This document shows, piece after piece, positions 1 through 12,518 of a stretch of DNA of 64,000 nt; within the stretch, counting starts at the first letter, position 1; the number at the start of each line of letters is the position of its first letter. This DNA is from Pontederia crassipes (lineage: Eukaryota; Streptophyta; Magnoliopsida; Commelinales; Pontederiaceae). A program made the position numbers and the translations under genes. Below the pieces are notes generated by a model that was not told the DNA's origin, ran no database searches, and saw only the letters and a list, made by a program, of their open reading frames with translations. Location of the stretch: assembly GCA_030549335.1 (NCBI GenBank), contig CM060197.1, forward strand, positions 21,588,501-21,652,500, read 5' to 3'.

Positions 1-480
1 CGGCCCATGAAATTAAGCTCACGGCCCGTTAGTTGATGATTAATGATTCTGCACCTTCTGTGATGTCCGTGAAGCTTATGTAATGCCCGGTGATCTCTTT
101 GTCCTGGAAAAGCTTGAATACATAACGGCCCATTCGTTCGTGAGAAGTTCTCATGGCCCGTAATAATTTTGTTGTGTCCGACTCATTGTAGGAGGTGAGA
201 TTGCGTGATCCGTGAGACATTCACTATAACGGCCATGATAAAGTTGTCACCGTCTGTAAGTTCTCTACGGGTAAAATAATTCACATTTTGATCCTTGAAA
301 TGCAGTAACTGGTGTGAGATTCGATTTTCCCATCCCATTATGAGTGCTTAATGGCCCGTGATATTACAATCCTTCATTTCTAGAGCCATGAACATGGGCA
401 GTTGAGGCGTGAATTAGTTCCTTTCATTCCTCCGCCATTTTTGTTCATAATTCCTGCAAAATCACACCAACTGAAGGTAG
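1..480. repeat. LTR-like fragment with repeated GGCCCGT motifs
   Basis: No gene is visible. Short motifs of the form AYGGCCCGT or ACGGCCAT recur near 22, 123, 154, 226 and 350. The pattern resembles the repeated near-palindromes of the gypsy-type LTR regions at 22980-23280, 32130-32500 and 53150-54200, so this is probably the remnant of such an LTR running in from the left edge. No terminus is visible. Confidence 0.3.
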
Positions 481-869
481 ATGGCTACTTCAAAGAATTC
501 AAAGAAATAAATGTAAACATAGATGCATGCTATTAGCAAATTACATGAAATAATCCTAAATGTGAGTCCAATTATATATTGTAAAATGCATGCATCTCGT
601 TCTTTTAGAAACTTCCACTGTTAATTACAAAGTTGGTAATCTTGTGATTAAATCCATGTATTTATAATTGTTAATTTGAGGTTGATATTTCGCTGCCTGA
701 AATTCTTTTGATCTTGTTTCTCTTGATATATATTTTTCTGGTCACTCGAGGCATTATTCTTGACTATCATATCTCTATTATGCTTCTTTTTTTATGAAAA
801 AATTATATAAGAGCAATCAATCATGGAAATTTAAATTATTCAAATTTATTTATGTAAAATAAAAATACA

Positions 870-1259
870 TACAAATAACCGCTTCTTTCGAGCAAAACTT
901 TGGGACCCTGTTGTGTGAGGAGCAACTTGATGTGCACAAGCTCTTTTACCTATTGCAGAAATATTCTAACAAATAACAAAAAATCAGTATCACAAGCACC
1001 ATATTTATTTAATATTATATAAATATGAAATTATTACCTTTCCTTTTTCCGAGAACCAATAATGAACTAGATCAATCCATTGTTGAGAAGGAACTTCTTT
1101 CGGAGCTTCCCTCGCCACATCTACTTCTGACCTCCCATCCAACATATGTATGCCTCGAAGATATTCAGGATGTGTTCTTGACTTTTGTATCCAAGTTTTA
1201 TCCATGAGTCCAAATATATATAAAAGATTATCTGAAACATTAAACTGAAGATATACCAA
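870..1259 (-). pseudogene. CACTA ORF1 / Transposase_24-like exon remnant
   Basis: The minus-strand frame at 1259-1038 encodes a stretch ending HYWFSEKGK, followed by a plausible GT donor at 1037. About 90 bases further on, the same strand reads ACAHQVAPHTTGSQSFARKK at about 938-873. A WF-x-E-G/K block followed by an N/R-A-x-x-x-x-H-T-x-G-S-x-SFAR block is characteristic of the plant transposase_24 family, the second product of CACTA elements, thought to bind subterminal repeats. No complete protein can be assembled here: upstream exons were not found and the exact acceptor is unclear. Treated as a remnant. Confidence 0.5.
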
Positions 1260-1329
1260 ATTAATATATATTGTTCACTGCCATATTTAAAAAATTATCA
1301 TATTTAACATGTCTACCAAAATAAAGAGA

Positions 1330-1995
1330 GGACGTCTCTTTTGAAAGAGGGGTGCCAAAACATTCTCTCTCTAGTCGAACGAAAGAGAACTCTCTTTACA
1401 GAGAGAGCTCGACGCAAAGAGAGAGTGTGCCCCTCTTTTTGAGATCAGAGAGGGGGCGCCTCTATCTCTCTCTGCGAGAGAGGGGCGCGCACCCCTCTGC
1501 ACGCCTCTCTCTCTGTAGAGAGCGGCGCTCTCTCTGTAGAGAGCGGCGCTCTCTCTGAGAGAGAGAGGGCTCTGAGGGCGCCTCTCTCGCTCTCTGAGGG
1601 GGCGCGCACCCTCTCTCTCTGCAGAGAGAGAGGCACGCAGAGAGACGCTTCTCTCTCTATAGAGAGAGATGGCGCACACCCCTCTCGCGTAAGAGAGCGT
1701 GCCCCTCTACAGAGAGAGTGGCGTGCGCTCTCTCTCTGTCTGCACGCCCCTCTCTCTGCAGGCGCGCAGAGAGAGAGGCCCCTCTCTCTCTCTCTCTCTC
1801 TCTGCGCGCCGAGAGAGGCCCCTCTCTCTCTCTACGGCCCCTCTCTCTGGCGCGCAGAGAGAGAGGGGCGCTCGCGCTCGCTCTCTACAGAGAGAGAGCT
1901 CGGGGCGCTGTAGAGAGAGGGGCGCTCGCGCTCGCTGTCTACAGAGAGAGAGCTCGGGGCGCTGTAGAGAGAGGGGCGCTCTCTCTCCTGAATGT
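1330..1995. repeat. CT/GA palindromic, GC-punctuated low-complexity array
   Basis: About 660 bases made almost only of CTCTCT and GAGAGA runs joined by GTA, GCA or TACA spacers and separated by GGCGC/GCGCGC blocks, so that units such as CTCTCTCTGTAGAGAG can fold back on themselves. A 54-bp unit is exactly tandem at 1864-1917 and 1918-1971 apart from one substitution. GC content jumps against the AT-rich flanks. Ser/Leu/Arg/Glu-rich open frames on both strands are by-products of the repeat. Confidence 0.85.
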
Positions 1996-3469
1996 TAGAG
2001 GCGTGCGATGTTTTCAAATAAAAAAAATAATGACAAAAAAGAAAAGAACTTACCGAAAAAATTCGTCTTGATCTTCAAAAAAAGGATCACAATTGCAGAA
2101 ATTGATCTTGATCTTCGAAGAAAGATTCACAATTGAGGAGGAAGAAGAAGAATTAAAAAGTTTTCAACAAAATAAACCATAACTCTAATCATTATTTAGT
2201 TTGTTATCATAGTGTTAGTTATATTTAAGAGGCAAATAAGATAAGTTAACAATATATATATATATATATGAATGTTTTTATTGTTGGTTAAATTAGATAA
2301 AAATAATAATCTATTAATTATTATATAATTTATTGTTAAGTGTTCGATATATAAAATCACAAATAAGATCAACATTACTTCTAAATATATAACTATAAAT
2401 TTCGAAATTATTTAGATATATATTAACTTTTACTCTTGCTTAAATTAGATAAATAATATCTAAAAGTCATAATTAAATAACCTAACAATATATTTATTTT
2501 ACATAAATTATTTGTAAAATCTTTTTTTTTAATTTAAACCCCATAAAACTTGGTGTCAACTAAAAATTTTAAACTTAATCACGAGTTTTAATTAGGTTTG
2601 AAGTTATAAGTAATATTATAAAGCCAATAAAATTATGCTACCATTAGAACCTAAAAAATTGTTCTACTAATGGAATTCAACCAAACACTTATCTGAAATT
2701 TCAATATTTTAATATGACATCATATTTGAAATCCAATTTTAAAAATACTATTGAATGAACTTCAAATTATTTATGATCGTAAATGGATACTTCATCATCC
2801 TCAATCATTAATTATATCAAAGAGCTTCAAATCATTGATAATCTAGACATTGTTCAAAGTTTAAATTTGGCCGATTTGAGTTCTTGGTTAAGTTAGATTC
2901 TATCAAACTTTAATAATAAACGAGTCTAGTACAAAGTATTTCAAAAACTGAATTAATTTGACTTATATTTAAGTATATTTAGCTTTAAAATTAAAATACA
3001 TATTACGGTTAATAAAAATGATTTTAATTGGATGTCCAAAACATAAAATCTTGCATTGAAAGTTAAATGTATGAGTTATAAAAAGGATTATGAAAGCAAA
3101 AATTGAGATCGGCCTCATTTAACTTTTGACCCAATGAGATTCAATTAAGTTCAATCATATTATTTTGTTAATTCCTTTGTTATCAACTTAACCCAATCAG
3201 AGTGATTGGATTTGTGTCATCCGAATCCATGAATATCCCTAAAGAAAAGAATCAATGTAGAACAAAAAACAATTCATGTACACACCTTTGTCAAAGAAAT
3301 TAAGGATCCCTCCTAATTGTTTTTAATAATAAATAGAATATATACTAGCTAGCTACCTATTAATTAAAAATATTTTTGCTTTTTTTACCAAAATTTTAAA
3401 AAGTTTAACTTAGTTTATATTACAATTGTAAAGACATAAATAGCTACGTCCTTATATTCTTAATTTATT
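1996..3469. other. AT-rich non-coding stretch
   Basis: No supported gene, RNA or repeat boundary is seen. There are a short TA run near 2253-2268 and a GAAGAAG tract near 2138. It is probably internal or intronic sequence of the CACTA element. Confidence 0.4.
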
Positions 3470-4325
3470 AGAGGAGTAACGGCGTCCCCATTATCAAATA
3501 TTTTAGTGACGCATAATATATATCATCCCTATTATTGAATATTTTCGAGACATGTAGTAAAGTGTGTCCTTATTATCGAATATTTTAAGGTAAAGTAGTG
3601 TCCCTAATATCGAATAATATGGGGACGCATAATAAGTGATGTCCCTATTATCGAATATTATTGGGACGCATAATAAGAGACGTTCCTATTATCAAATATT
3701 ATTGGGACATAAGATAAGTGGCGTCTTTATTATTGAATATTTTTAAGACGCATAACAAGCAGTGTCCCTATTGTCGAATATTATTGGAATGCATAAAATG
3801 TGATGTCCCTATTTATTGAGACACGTTACAAGCAAGTCCTTATTATCTAATATTATTGGGATGCATAAAAAGCGACGTCCCTATTTATTGGGACACATAA
3901 AAAGCGACGTCCCTATTTATTGGGATGCATAATAAGCAACGTCTCTATCATTGGATATTATTGGGATGCATAATTAACGATATCCCTATTATCAAATATT
4001 ATTGGGACGCATAATAAAAGATGTCTTTATTATCAGATATTGTTGTGACACATAATAAGCGACGCCTTTATTATCTAATATTTTTAAGACGCATAATAAG
4101 CGGCGTCCCTATTATCTAATATTATTAGGACGCATGATAAGTGGCGTCCCTATTATGGAATATTATTATGACGTATAATATGTGACGTCCTTATTATCGA
4201 ATATTATCGGGACACATAATCAGTGACATCTTTATTATCGAATTTTATTAGGATGCATAATAAGAAGTGTCCCTATTATTAAATACCATTGGGACACAAT
4301 TAAATTTGCGTCACTAGGTTATCCA
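3470..4325. repeat. ~41-bp degenerate tandem repeat, CACTA subterminal region
   Basis: Around 20 units with a period near 41-42 bp, each containing forms of GACGCATAATAAG, then GTCCCTATTATCGAATATT. Repeats of TTATC-AATATT fall at about 3491, 3532, 3574, 3607, 3648, 3690, 3733, 3773 and onward to 4276; some units (about 3800-3930) are shortened. The array ends about 230 bases from a CACTA terminus at 4558, where CACTA elements carry transposase-binding repeats. Confidence 0.8.
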
Positions 4326-4544
4326 AATTATGAGATTTAAAATAAAAATATATTTATATTCTAAATTAAAATACGGACACAAAATTAATGTCTTGAAATT
4401 TTAAAATCAGGACGCTAAATATATTTGTGTCCTTATTATTTTATAATAATACCAATGCTATATAAAACGTCCTTATAAATGAACACTTTGTGTAAAATAA
4501 AGACGCTTCAATTTGTGTCTTTAATTATGTGTCCTTAAATGACT

Positions 4545-4558
4545 ATTTTATTGTAGTG
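4545..4558 (-). repeat. CACTA terminal inverted repeat
   Basis: The minus strand from 4558 reads CACTACAATAAAATAG, the canonical CACTA start. The sequence to the right (AGGATGAGC...) belongs to a different, gypsy-like unit. Confidence 0.7.
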
Positions 4559-4599
4559 AGGATGAGCAAGGCTTTGGCCTTCACATCTTACTGGTCATT

Positions 4600-5280
4600 C
4601 TTGTGGTCTTTTTCCATTTTGGTCGTCAGTCGTACCACTTCCTCAAGGATCTTGCTAACTCCTATGAGGTTCGTCATGTAGAGGGCCACTATCAATGAAA
4701 TGCTCGGCTCTCGTCCCTATCTTGGTCATACAACTGCTCAATGCTATATATCTCCAACTAGATGAATTTGGTGTGAAACTCCACCAATATCATGCTGCTT
4801 TGTTGGAGGTTTTGTAACTTATTCCTTTTTTATTTCTCTTATAGGTCGAAGAATAGAAGGCCTGGAACACCTCATTGAAGCTGGCCCATGGGATGTCCTT
4901 TTAACCCATGAATTTGGCAGCTTGCATCTAGCAATCCATGGTCATCTTAAACAAGTTCATGGCATAAGGACCCTTCTGCCCATAGAACACTGCAGAAGTT
5001 AGAAAGTTTGCTCCATTGAGCTAATCCATCGTTCCTCCTTATCGAAATTGTCTACCCCATGAAACTTGCAAATTTAGGAAGCCCTAAATAGTATCCCTAC
5101 TGGTAATGATTCATGGTTGTTCCGATGTGGTGAGCTGCTAGTTGTTTGATGATGGTTATTATTATTGTTGGTCGCCTCCGTTGTGGTGCACATTAGTCGA
5201 GGCTCCACCTTTGTTCGCTTCGAGTTTTGGTGCACAGTGGCCTTGTCCTTGCCCACATCCATATTCATGGCCTTGGTCAC
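4600..5280 (-). pseudogene. Ty3/gypsy gag remnant
   Basis: Minus-strand frames give gag-like blocks: an N-terminal part at about 5280-5074, a central part containing MNLFKMTMDC at about 4960, and a WASFNEVFQAFYSSTYKR-type block near 4890-4840. Several stops and at least one frameshift separate them. The order, with an LTR and primer-binding-like site at higher coordinates (5385-5404), fits a minus-oriented gypsy element whose gag comes first after its 5' LTR. It is cut at about 4559 by the CACTA terminus. Not functional. Confidence 0.55.
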
Positions 5281-5384
5281 CTTGTGTTTCTTTGAGCATT
5301 ATCAGAGCCATCTACCTACATCATAATATTTAGTGAACACTACAACATAAATCATAAAATATTATTACTAAGAAAGCCCTAATG

Positions 5385-6504
5385 TTTGCCCTTTGACACC
5401 ATATTGCAACATCCTGAAATCCAACCCTCTGCTCATATGTATTACATATACTTATGTCTTGACATTTAAAGTCAATTCTTCAAAGCATGAAATCTTTAAG
5501 TAATTAATAATAAAAAAAGTGGAAGTTCCACAATCACGTAATAAACATTACAACATATCGCAAGGCATAATACAACACATCTTAGCCTTCGAAACCTTAG
5601 GCGTAATACAACATATGACACAAACATAATAACACAAGCTAGAAGATGATATGAAACTATCCATGTGAACATTGTGACCCCTTCTATAACCAGTCAAGCA
5701 AGTCAGCATGTAACTGTGGGGATCAACACAAGGGAAATAACCCTCCCTTAAGAAGAAGGCCTAATTTGAAGCTATGAAATATTTCCTTTATGTATGTGCA
5801 TCTTTAAACATGCATATAACCTTTAAAAATTAGTAGCATGTAACTATGGGGATCAACACAAGGGAAGTAACCCTCCCTTAAGAAGAAGGCCTAATTTGAA
5901 GCTATGAAATATTTCCTTTATGTATGTGCATCTTTAAACATGCATATAACCTTTAAAAATTAGTAGCGTAAACCTTAGTAGTCATGAATCAATTAACAAG
6001 TCTCTTAAATAACAAGTAACTCATAAACATGATGTAGAACATGAGGAAGCTTCTTAATCCATCCTTTGTGTATTAATAGACATAAAAGAAGGATCATAGG
6101 GTCATACTTTTGATTAGAATGAAAATCACATATTATTTTAATTGATTGGTAGTTCATTGCCCATTTTAGAAGTATCATAATGATTTATGAATCATGATGA
6201 TTTCTCACAATGATTTATATTATTTTCATGAATCATGATGATTTCTCAAAAGGCTTAAATGACCCTTAGATCTACAACATAAAAGACATGAAATCTCTTA
6301 ATCATAATCCTTACAAGAACTCAGGTGTTCTTGAATCTCTTAATCCAATACATATTAATCCATTGAGAGGGAAAATAGAGGTTGGATCCCTTTTGCATAC
6401 CTGAGGTCTTGTTCTTCCTTATTGATGTTGATTTCATTTCCTTTGTCCATATCCTTTTTTGTCTTCTTTTCCCCTTTGTTCTCCCTCAAGATTTAGGATC
6501 GTCC
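5385..6504 (-). mobile_element. Gypsy-type LTR (part) with adjoining primer-binding-like site
   Basis: On the minus strand an LTR-like end ...GGATGTTGCA at 5405 is followed by ATATGGTGTCAAAGGGC at 5404-5388, like the tRNA-primer site that follows plant gypsy LTRs, then gag. The LTR body runs to higher coordinates and holds a recent 130-bp duplication at 5705-5964. At 6505 a different LTR-like start (TGTCATGACCCC) begins, so this LTR is either cut there or interrupted by it. Confidence 0.45.
5705..5964. repeat. 130-bp tandem duplication
   Basis: 5705-5834 and 5835-5964 are the same 130-base unit with only two substitutions (ACTGTGG/ACTATGG and GAAATAA/GAAGTAA). The near identity marks a recent duplication inside an older LTR. 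Confidence 0.95.
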
Positions 6505-6871
6505 TGTCATGACCCCAATTTAAACTTTACATGTAATCATGTATAGTTTGAAAAAATGTGCTATCATTAACTTTAAAATATAGCAATTGATATTGTTACA
6601 TCATTGAGTGTATGTACACACTAGATACTCTTTACTTATACAGAAGTAGTATTACATATTAACATACATTCAAGATACTTCTCTTTAGTACTCTCAAAGG
6701 GACTTAAAAGACCTATGATACATACAAGCCTCACACCAAAAGTACTTCTGATCACCAAACACGGCCATAAAGTGGTCTACTAATTCGAAAAATATCAAAA
6801 GTAACATATGAGCAAACAATAATTCAGTGAGTTAAAAACTCAACCTATGTATTATCACATATTCTATTGGA

Positions 6872-6973
6872 GTGAGTTAATAATTCAGTGGTCTACTAAC
6901 TCAAACTATAAGCAATAATTCAGTGAGTTAATAATTCAGTGGTCTACTAACTCAAACTATAAGCAATAAATAC
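6872..6973. repeat. 51-bp tandem duplication inside the LTR
   Basis: The block GTGAGTTAATAATTCAGTGG and its following bases occur at 6872-6922 and again from 6923; the copies are nearly identical. Confidence 0.85.
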
Positions 6974-7299
6974 TTTCATCATTTTATATGATCTGAAACA
7001 AATCTATATAGTTATATGTCCTGTCAAAGATACCACATCATGTCACACATAAGAAAAACATATTAATACACCAATCATATATGTATGAATTCATGAATCT
7101 TGTTTGCATGTACATGTCATATAACCATCTGGTCAGAGGTATTCTTTTTTGAAATATTTGTCAATGCTACTAGGGAGGTTGTTGGATTTTAGATGTGGCA
7201 TTATGAATTCAATGATGGATCACATTATGATTCCACAATTTTGTTCACATAACACATAGCTCCAAAAAATATAAATTTTTTTTTTGATATCTATCATCC

Positions 7300-7425
7300 C
7301 TATGACGTCTTTCAACGATATAGGGGCAAGTTGTCAGCCTACAAGATTTTTCAACCATACAAAGGTAAACTATTGCAAGTCTTTCAACTATGCAAAAATA
7401 AATTATCGTCCGACAAGTGTAATGC
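7300..7425. repeat. ~38-bp tandem repeat, about 3 units
   Basis: Units beginning TCTTTCAACNATATAGG at about 7309, 7348 and 7381. The related LTR at 62540-62735 has about five units, so the array differs in copy number between the two LTR copies. Confidence 0.7.
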
Positions 7426-8599
7426 AAATGCATAATAATGAGATGCAAATGAATGAGCCAATCATAACATATTATATTATCTTTTTAAATGTTCTATCAC
7501 ATCATATCATATCATATCATATCTTCTTATGTCATATCGTATTATCTCTTATGAAAGATAATTACACACATAACCATTAAATCACTTTATGAGTGCACAT
7601 AGCATATATTCATATAACATATACTTGTATGTAATCACACGAAAATCATTAATCAACTTCTCAATTCACACAGCATATGTTCATATAAGTATAAAGACTT
7701 ATTTATGTGTTGAATATAATAAATTGCATGATGTAAAATATAAATTACATAATAATTAGTGTATAACTCCTATGCATGTGAAATAAGTTTTTGGTGATTG
7801 AAAACTTCATCAATTATAATCAACATAAAACTCATAGTTAGATAATTATTAAATTGCTCAAGAAATTATTCATAATTATTCAAATAGACGTCCTATCACA
7901 TGGATTTAGATTTCTATTAAAACTAGACTTACTTAGCTTGAAATCATGCTGACTTTATAGTTTTTTTCATTCTATATTAATGTAGGAAAATTTCTAGATT
8001 TTTATTATAATTTTGGAACGTCCAGACTTTGTTATGCATTAGAAAAGTTATATTATCAATATACATACCCACTATTTTCACAAAATTCCAGTTTCTTCGT
8101 AACATTTATAGCTATGGATTTCTATCCCTTAAATTATAACACAAAACCATAACTATTTAAATTATGATCGAATTATCATTTTAGCCTATCTACTTTAGGG
8201 ATAGCTCGGGTGACCCCTAGGGTTTATACATATTTGTTTTGTATAAGTATCCAATCACTACAATCCAATTCCATATGGATAATTTTTTGAGGCCCAGAAG
8301 ATATAAGAACATAATTTAAAAGTAGCAACTTCAAATTTCAGCCTAGTTAGTGTTCAATCCTTCATCATATCAAATAAGATGAGGGAAAACTATCATAGAT
8401 CAGGCAAGACATGTTTTAATCCAATTTCATAAGGATAATTCACAAGAGATGAGCTTTCAACTCACCTAGATGAAACCCTAAGGATTTGATGTTGATTTGT
8501 TGTTGAATTCCCTCTTTTTCCTTTCATTTTACCTTCTTCTCTTGTTGTCTTCTTGGGTTCAAATGGAGATGACAGGTTACATCAACATGTGATAAGTCA

Positions 8600-9325
8600 A
8601 TAAGGATTGAGGCTTTATATATGATGGCTACCCGTGGTGACTCCAAAATGCCCTTGTAGTTCCCCTTATTCACATGCAATATCATTTACGTAAATAGCTG
8701 TAATATTTTTCGTGATATTTATTTTATTTATTCATTTATTTAAGATATTACATGTAGATAAGAAAGTATCTCTCATTTATATTCAAATAAAATAGTTAGA
8801 AAATTAAATTTTCAAGAAATCAAAATCTAATTTTTTGTACGAAAAACAAAATCGATCATTTTTCTTATTTTTCTACTTTGCACTATCATTTAACCTAACT
8901 AAGACTTTACCTAAAAATTATTAAAAAAATCATATTTAACATACATTAACATAAGAAAATAATTATCGAAACTTTAGTTTTCTTCATTTTAACATTTTCA
9001 AAAATGGCTTTTTCATTACTTGAATATTTTTCGTCTCTTTTTGTACACCACCGATTTGACTAAGACATTCCAATTTGACATATATATGTCATGACATAAA
9101 ATACACATTTAATCATATATTGCTTGAAGTAGTGAAGTAGGGATATTAGATGTCATGTGGGAGAAGAGAGGAAAGAGAGATGGTTTTTTTATAAAGTCTA
9201 GCTTAAGATTTTTGGCAAATGACTTAAATGTTAAATAAATTGAGGTTCTTAAATTACTGAACTCTACTCCCAAAACAAACACTTATTTCTGCAACATACA
9301 TTTAACACGACGAATAAAACAAGAA
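8600..9325. other. Non-coding stretch downstream of the 122-aa gene
   Basis: AT-rich. Nothing supported apart from the probable 3' UTR of the minus-strand gene that ends at 9326. Confidence 0.4.
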
Positions 9326-11054
<1,729 letters not shown>

Positions 11055-11059
11055 GTTGT
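11055..11059. repeat. Target-site duplication, left copy (GTTGT)
   Basis: Identical to 21216-21220 immediately outside the other LTR; five bases is the expected length for copia integration. Confidence 0.8.
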
Positions 11060-11529
11060 TGTGGGAATTTTTAACATATATAAATTTACCTCTTGCAGCG
11101 GAAGCGGATCGTCGGGGATTTTCTATGAACTCTTGATGAACATACTTGCACATCGGGATCGGAAACCGAATCTCTGGCGAACGGAACTTTTTGCCACAGC
11201 ACAAGTACTTCTGGAAGAACCTCTGCGAAAGCGTGTTTGGGACCTATGATATGGATTCCCTTTTATAGGATAGGGAGACTTGGACGATAAGTTAGGCAGA
11301 ACGCATCACGCGCGTCCATCGCATGTGATGTGCAGCCCGCAAATCTCGCGGCGCGAGATAAGTTTGTCATCCGTGCAAATCTCACGCACTATGCGGTCTG
11401 TGCGCCCTGCGCGGGGTCCGCATCCTGCGCTGTGCATGCGCACCCCGCGCTGCTCTAGCGCGTTCTGCTCTGTGCACGCGCGCCCCGTGCTCATGCGCAT
11501 GCAATGTCCATCAAGGCATATCTCCAACA
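11060..11529 (-). repeat. 3' LTR of the copia element
   Basis: 470 bp. On the minus strand it starts TGTTGGAGATATGCC, a start seen in many plant copia LTRs, and ends CCCACA. It aligns with 20670-21215 along its length; most of the 76-base difference lies in a GC-rich part of U3 (11390-11510 against 21005-21190). A TATA-like CTATAAAAGGG is near 11262-11272 on the minus strand. Confidence 0.9.
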
Positions 11530-11540
11530 ATCTCCCACTT
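11530..11540 (-). promoter_or_regulatory. Polypurine tract of the copia element
   Basis: AAGTGGGAGAT on the minus strand, directly upstream of the 3' LTR start TGTTGG. This is the plus-strand DNA primer site expected at this point. Confidence 0.85.
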
Positions 11541-12518
11541 GCCCGCATTGGGCATTGTACTTTCGTTTGTCCAGAATTGGTAAATGTGCTATGTACCCCA
11601 CGAGTACAAGCATGTTTCTTTATAAAAGCTAGAAAGATACCGATTAAGGTTCAATCACTCTACTATCTTTAGAGCGTATGTCATGCCCGTTAGGGATTCA
11701 TGATAGCTCACACATGAGTCAACAAATGCTCAAATAATGTAAGTCGTTATGCCCTAGATCTGTCTTGCAGCATAGGCAAGACAATGTATGTCTTGCTTCG
11801 TGGTAACTGTCTTTCACATACACTATTTTCACAAAAATAATTGGTCAATTATATGTTAAAGCTTAATGCAGCTCATAACAGTTATTTCTCTCGCCCTCAT
11901 GTCTCTTAATAGTAAATTAGCTACTTTTCTAGATGTGACTCGACATGCTACTTTACTTTTCACCTTTGAATACCCCGCTAAAGTAGTAAGCACTAATTCT
12001 TTTCCTTAAGACATAATCAAGAATCTAAAGGCACATGCAGTGAATCATCTGTCAAAGACTCACACCATGATGATAATCGAACTAATCAATTCATCATGTC
12101 TCTTTAGGTCAACTTTGCATACTTGGTCCTAAACACATGTAGTGCGGTGGAGAGTCACACTAAAGGAGCGTATGTCTAACTCTGTTTAATTATACACCGC
12201 ACAGACTTAAGTCCAGTCACTACCTTTTAGCGCCTGACTTGAGTTTTCAAGTTGCTCGCTATCCAATAGCGCCAAATTTGAATCTCGTATCTTGTCTCTC
12301 TCTAAATCAGGCGACATTGAGTTACTAAAACTCATGTTTTAATAATCATACTATGACTCACATAGTTCATTCTGCTCGCGATCTTCGTGAGCGCCGGAAA
12401 TATTTGTTCGTGTGAGTGAACAAATCTAGATTCACATGCATAACAAGAATTCACAACAATGAATTTATGAAAGAAAAATAATCTTTTATTCATTGAAAAT
12501 TTGAGTACATTATTGTGT
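11541..12518. other. Non-coding region between copia pol and 3' LTR
   Basis: About 980 bases without a supported frame; the untranslated 3' part of the copia element. Confidence 0.6.

Larger units (their letters stand above)
870..4558 (-). mobile_element. Partial CACTA (En/Spm) transposon, minus orientation
   Basis: The right boundary is a CACTA terminus: the minus strand starts CACTACAATAAAATAG at 4558. Inside it are a ~41-bp subterminal repeat array (3470-4325), then a coding remnant on the same strand like CACTA ORF1/Transposase_24 proteins (870-1259). Terminal CACTAC, subterminal repeats and transposase-related exons in that order are typical of the superfamily. The other terminus was not found and lies beyond the left edge or is lost. 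The CT/GA array at 1330-1995 would sit in an intron or be a later insertion. Grouping these parts into one element is inference. Confidence 0.5.
6505..8600 (-). mobile_element. Gypsy-type LTR, related to 61604-64000
   Basis: Starts TGTCATGACCCC. Large parts (7120-7560 and about 7940-8240) align with 62340-62880 and 63300-63680: the same CATCTGGTCAGAGG/CAACTGGCCAGAGG block, the same ATTCCACAATNTGGTTCACAT-type block, the CTTTCAAC repeat array, ATCATATC runs and GTGACCC-TAGGGTTT. The right boundary was not found; 8600 is approximate. No coding sequence. Confidence 0.5.

Noticed and set aside
1352..2071. Several Arg/Ser/Leu/Glu-rich open frames of 60-117 codons
   Set aside because: By-products of the CT/GA array on all frames; no recognisable protein.
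3470..4325. Regularly spaced repeats resembling a CRISPR array
   Set aside because: Units are contiguous and degenerate without unique spacers, in a plant genome, and end at a CACTA terminus.
5293..5312. TTATCAGAGCC on the plus strand as a primer-binding site
   Set aside because: Opposite to the gag orientation here and without an LTR end before it.
5338..5350. CACTACAACATAAATC as another CACTA terminus
   Set aside because: It lies between gypsy gag and its LTR, lacks subterminal repeats and has no matching partner; likely chance.
7500..7545. ATCATATC runs as a functional site
   Set aside because: Simple repeat shared with the related LTR at 62770-62890; no further support.
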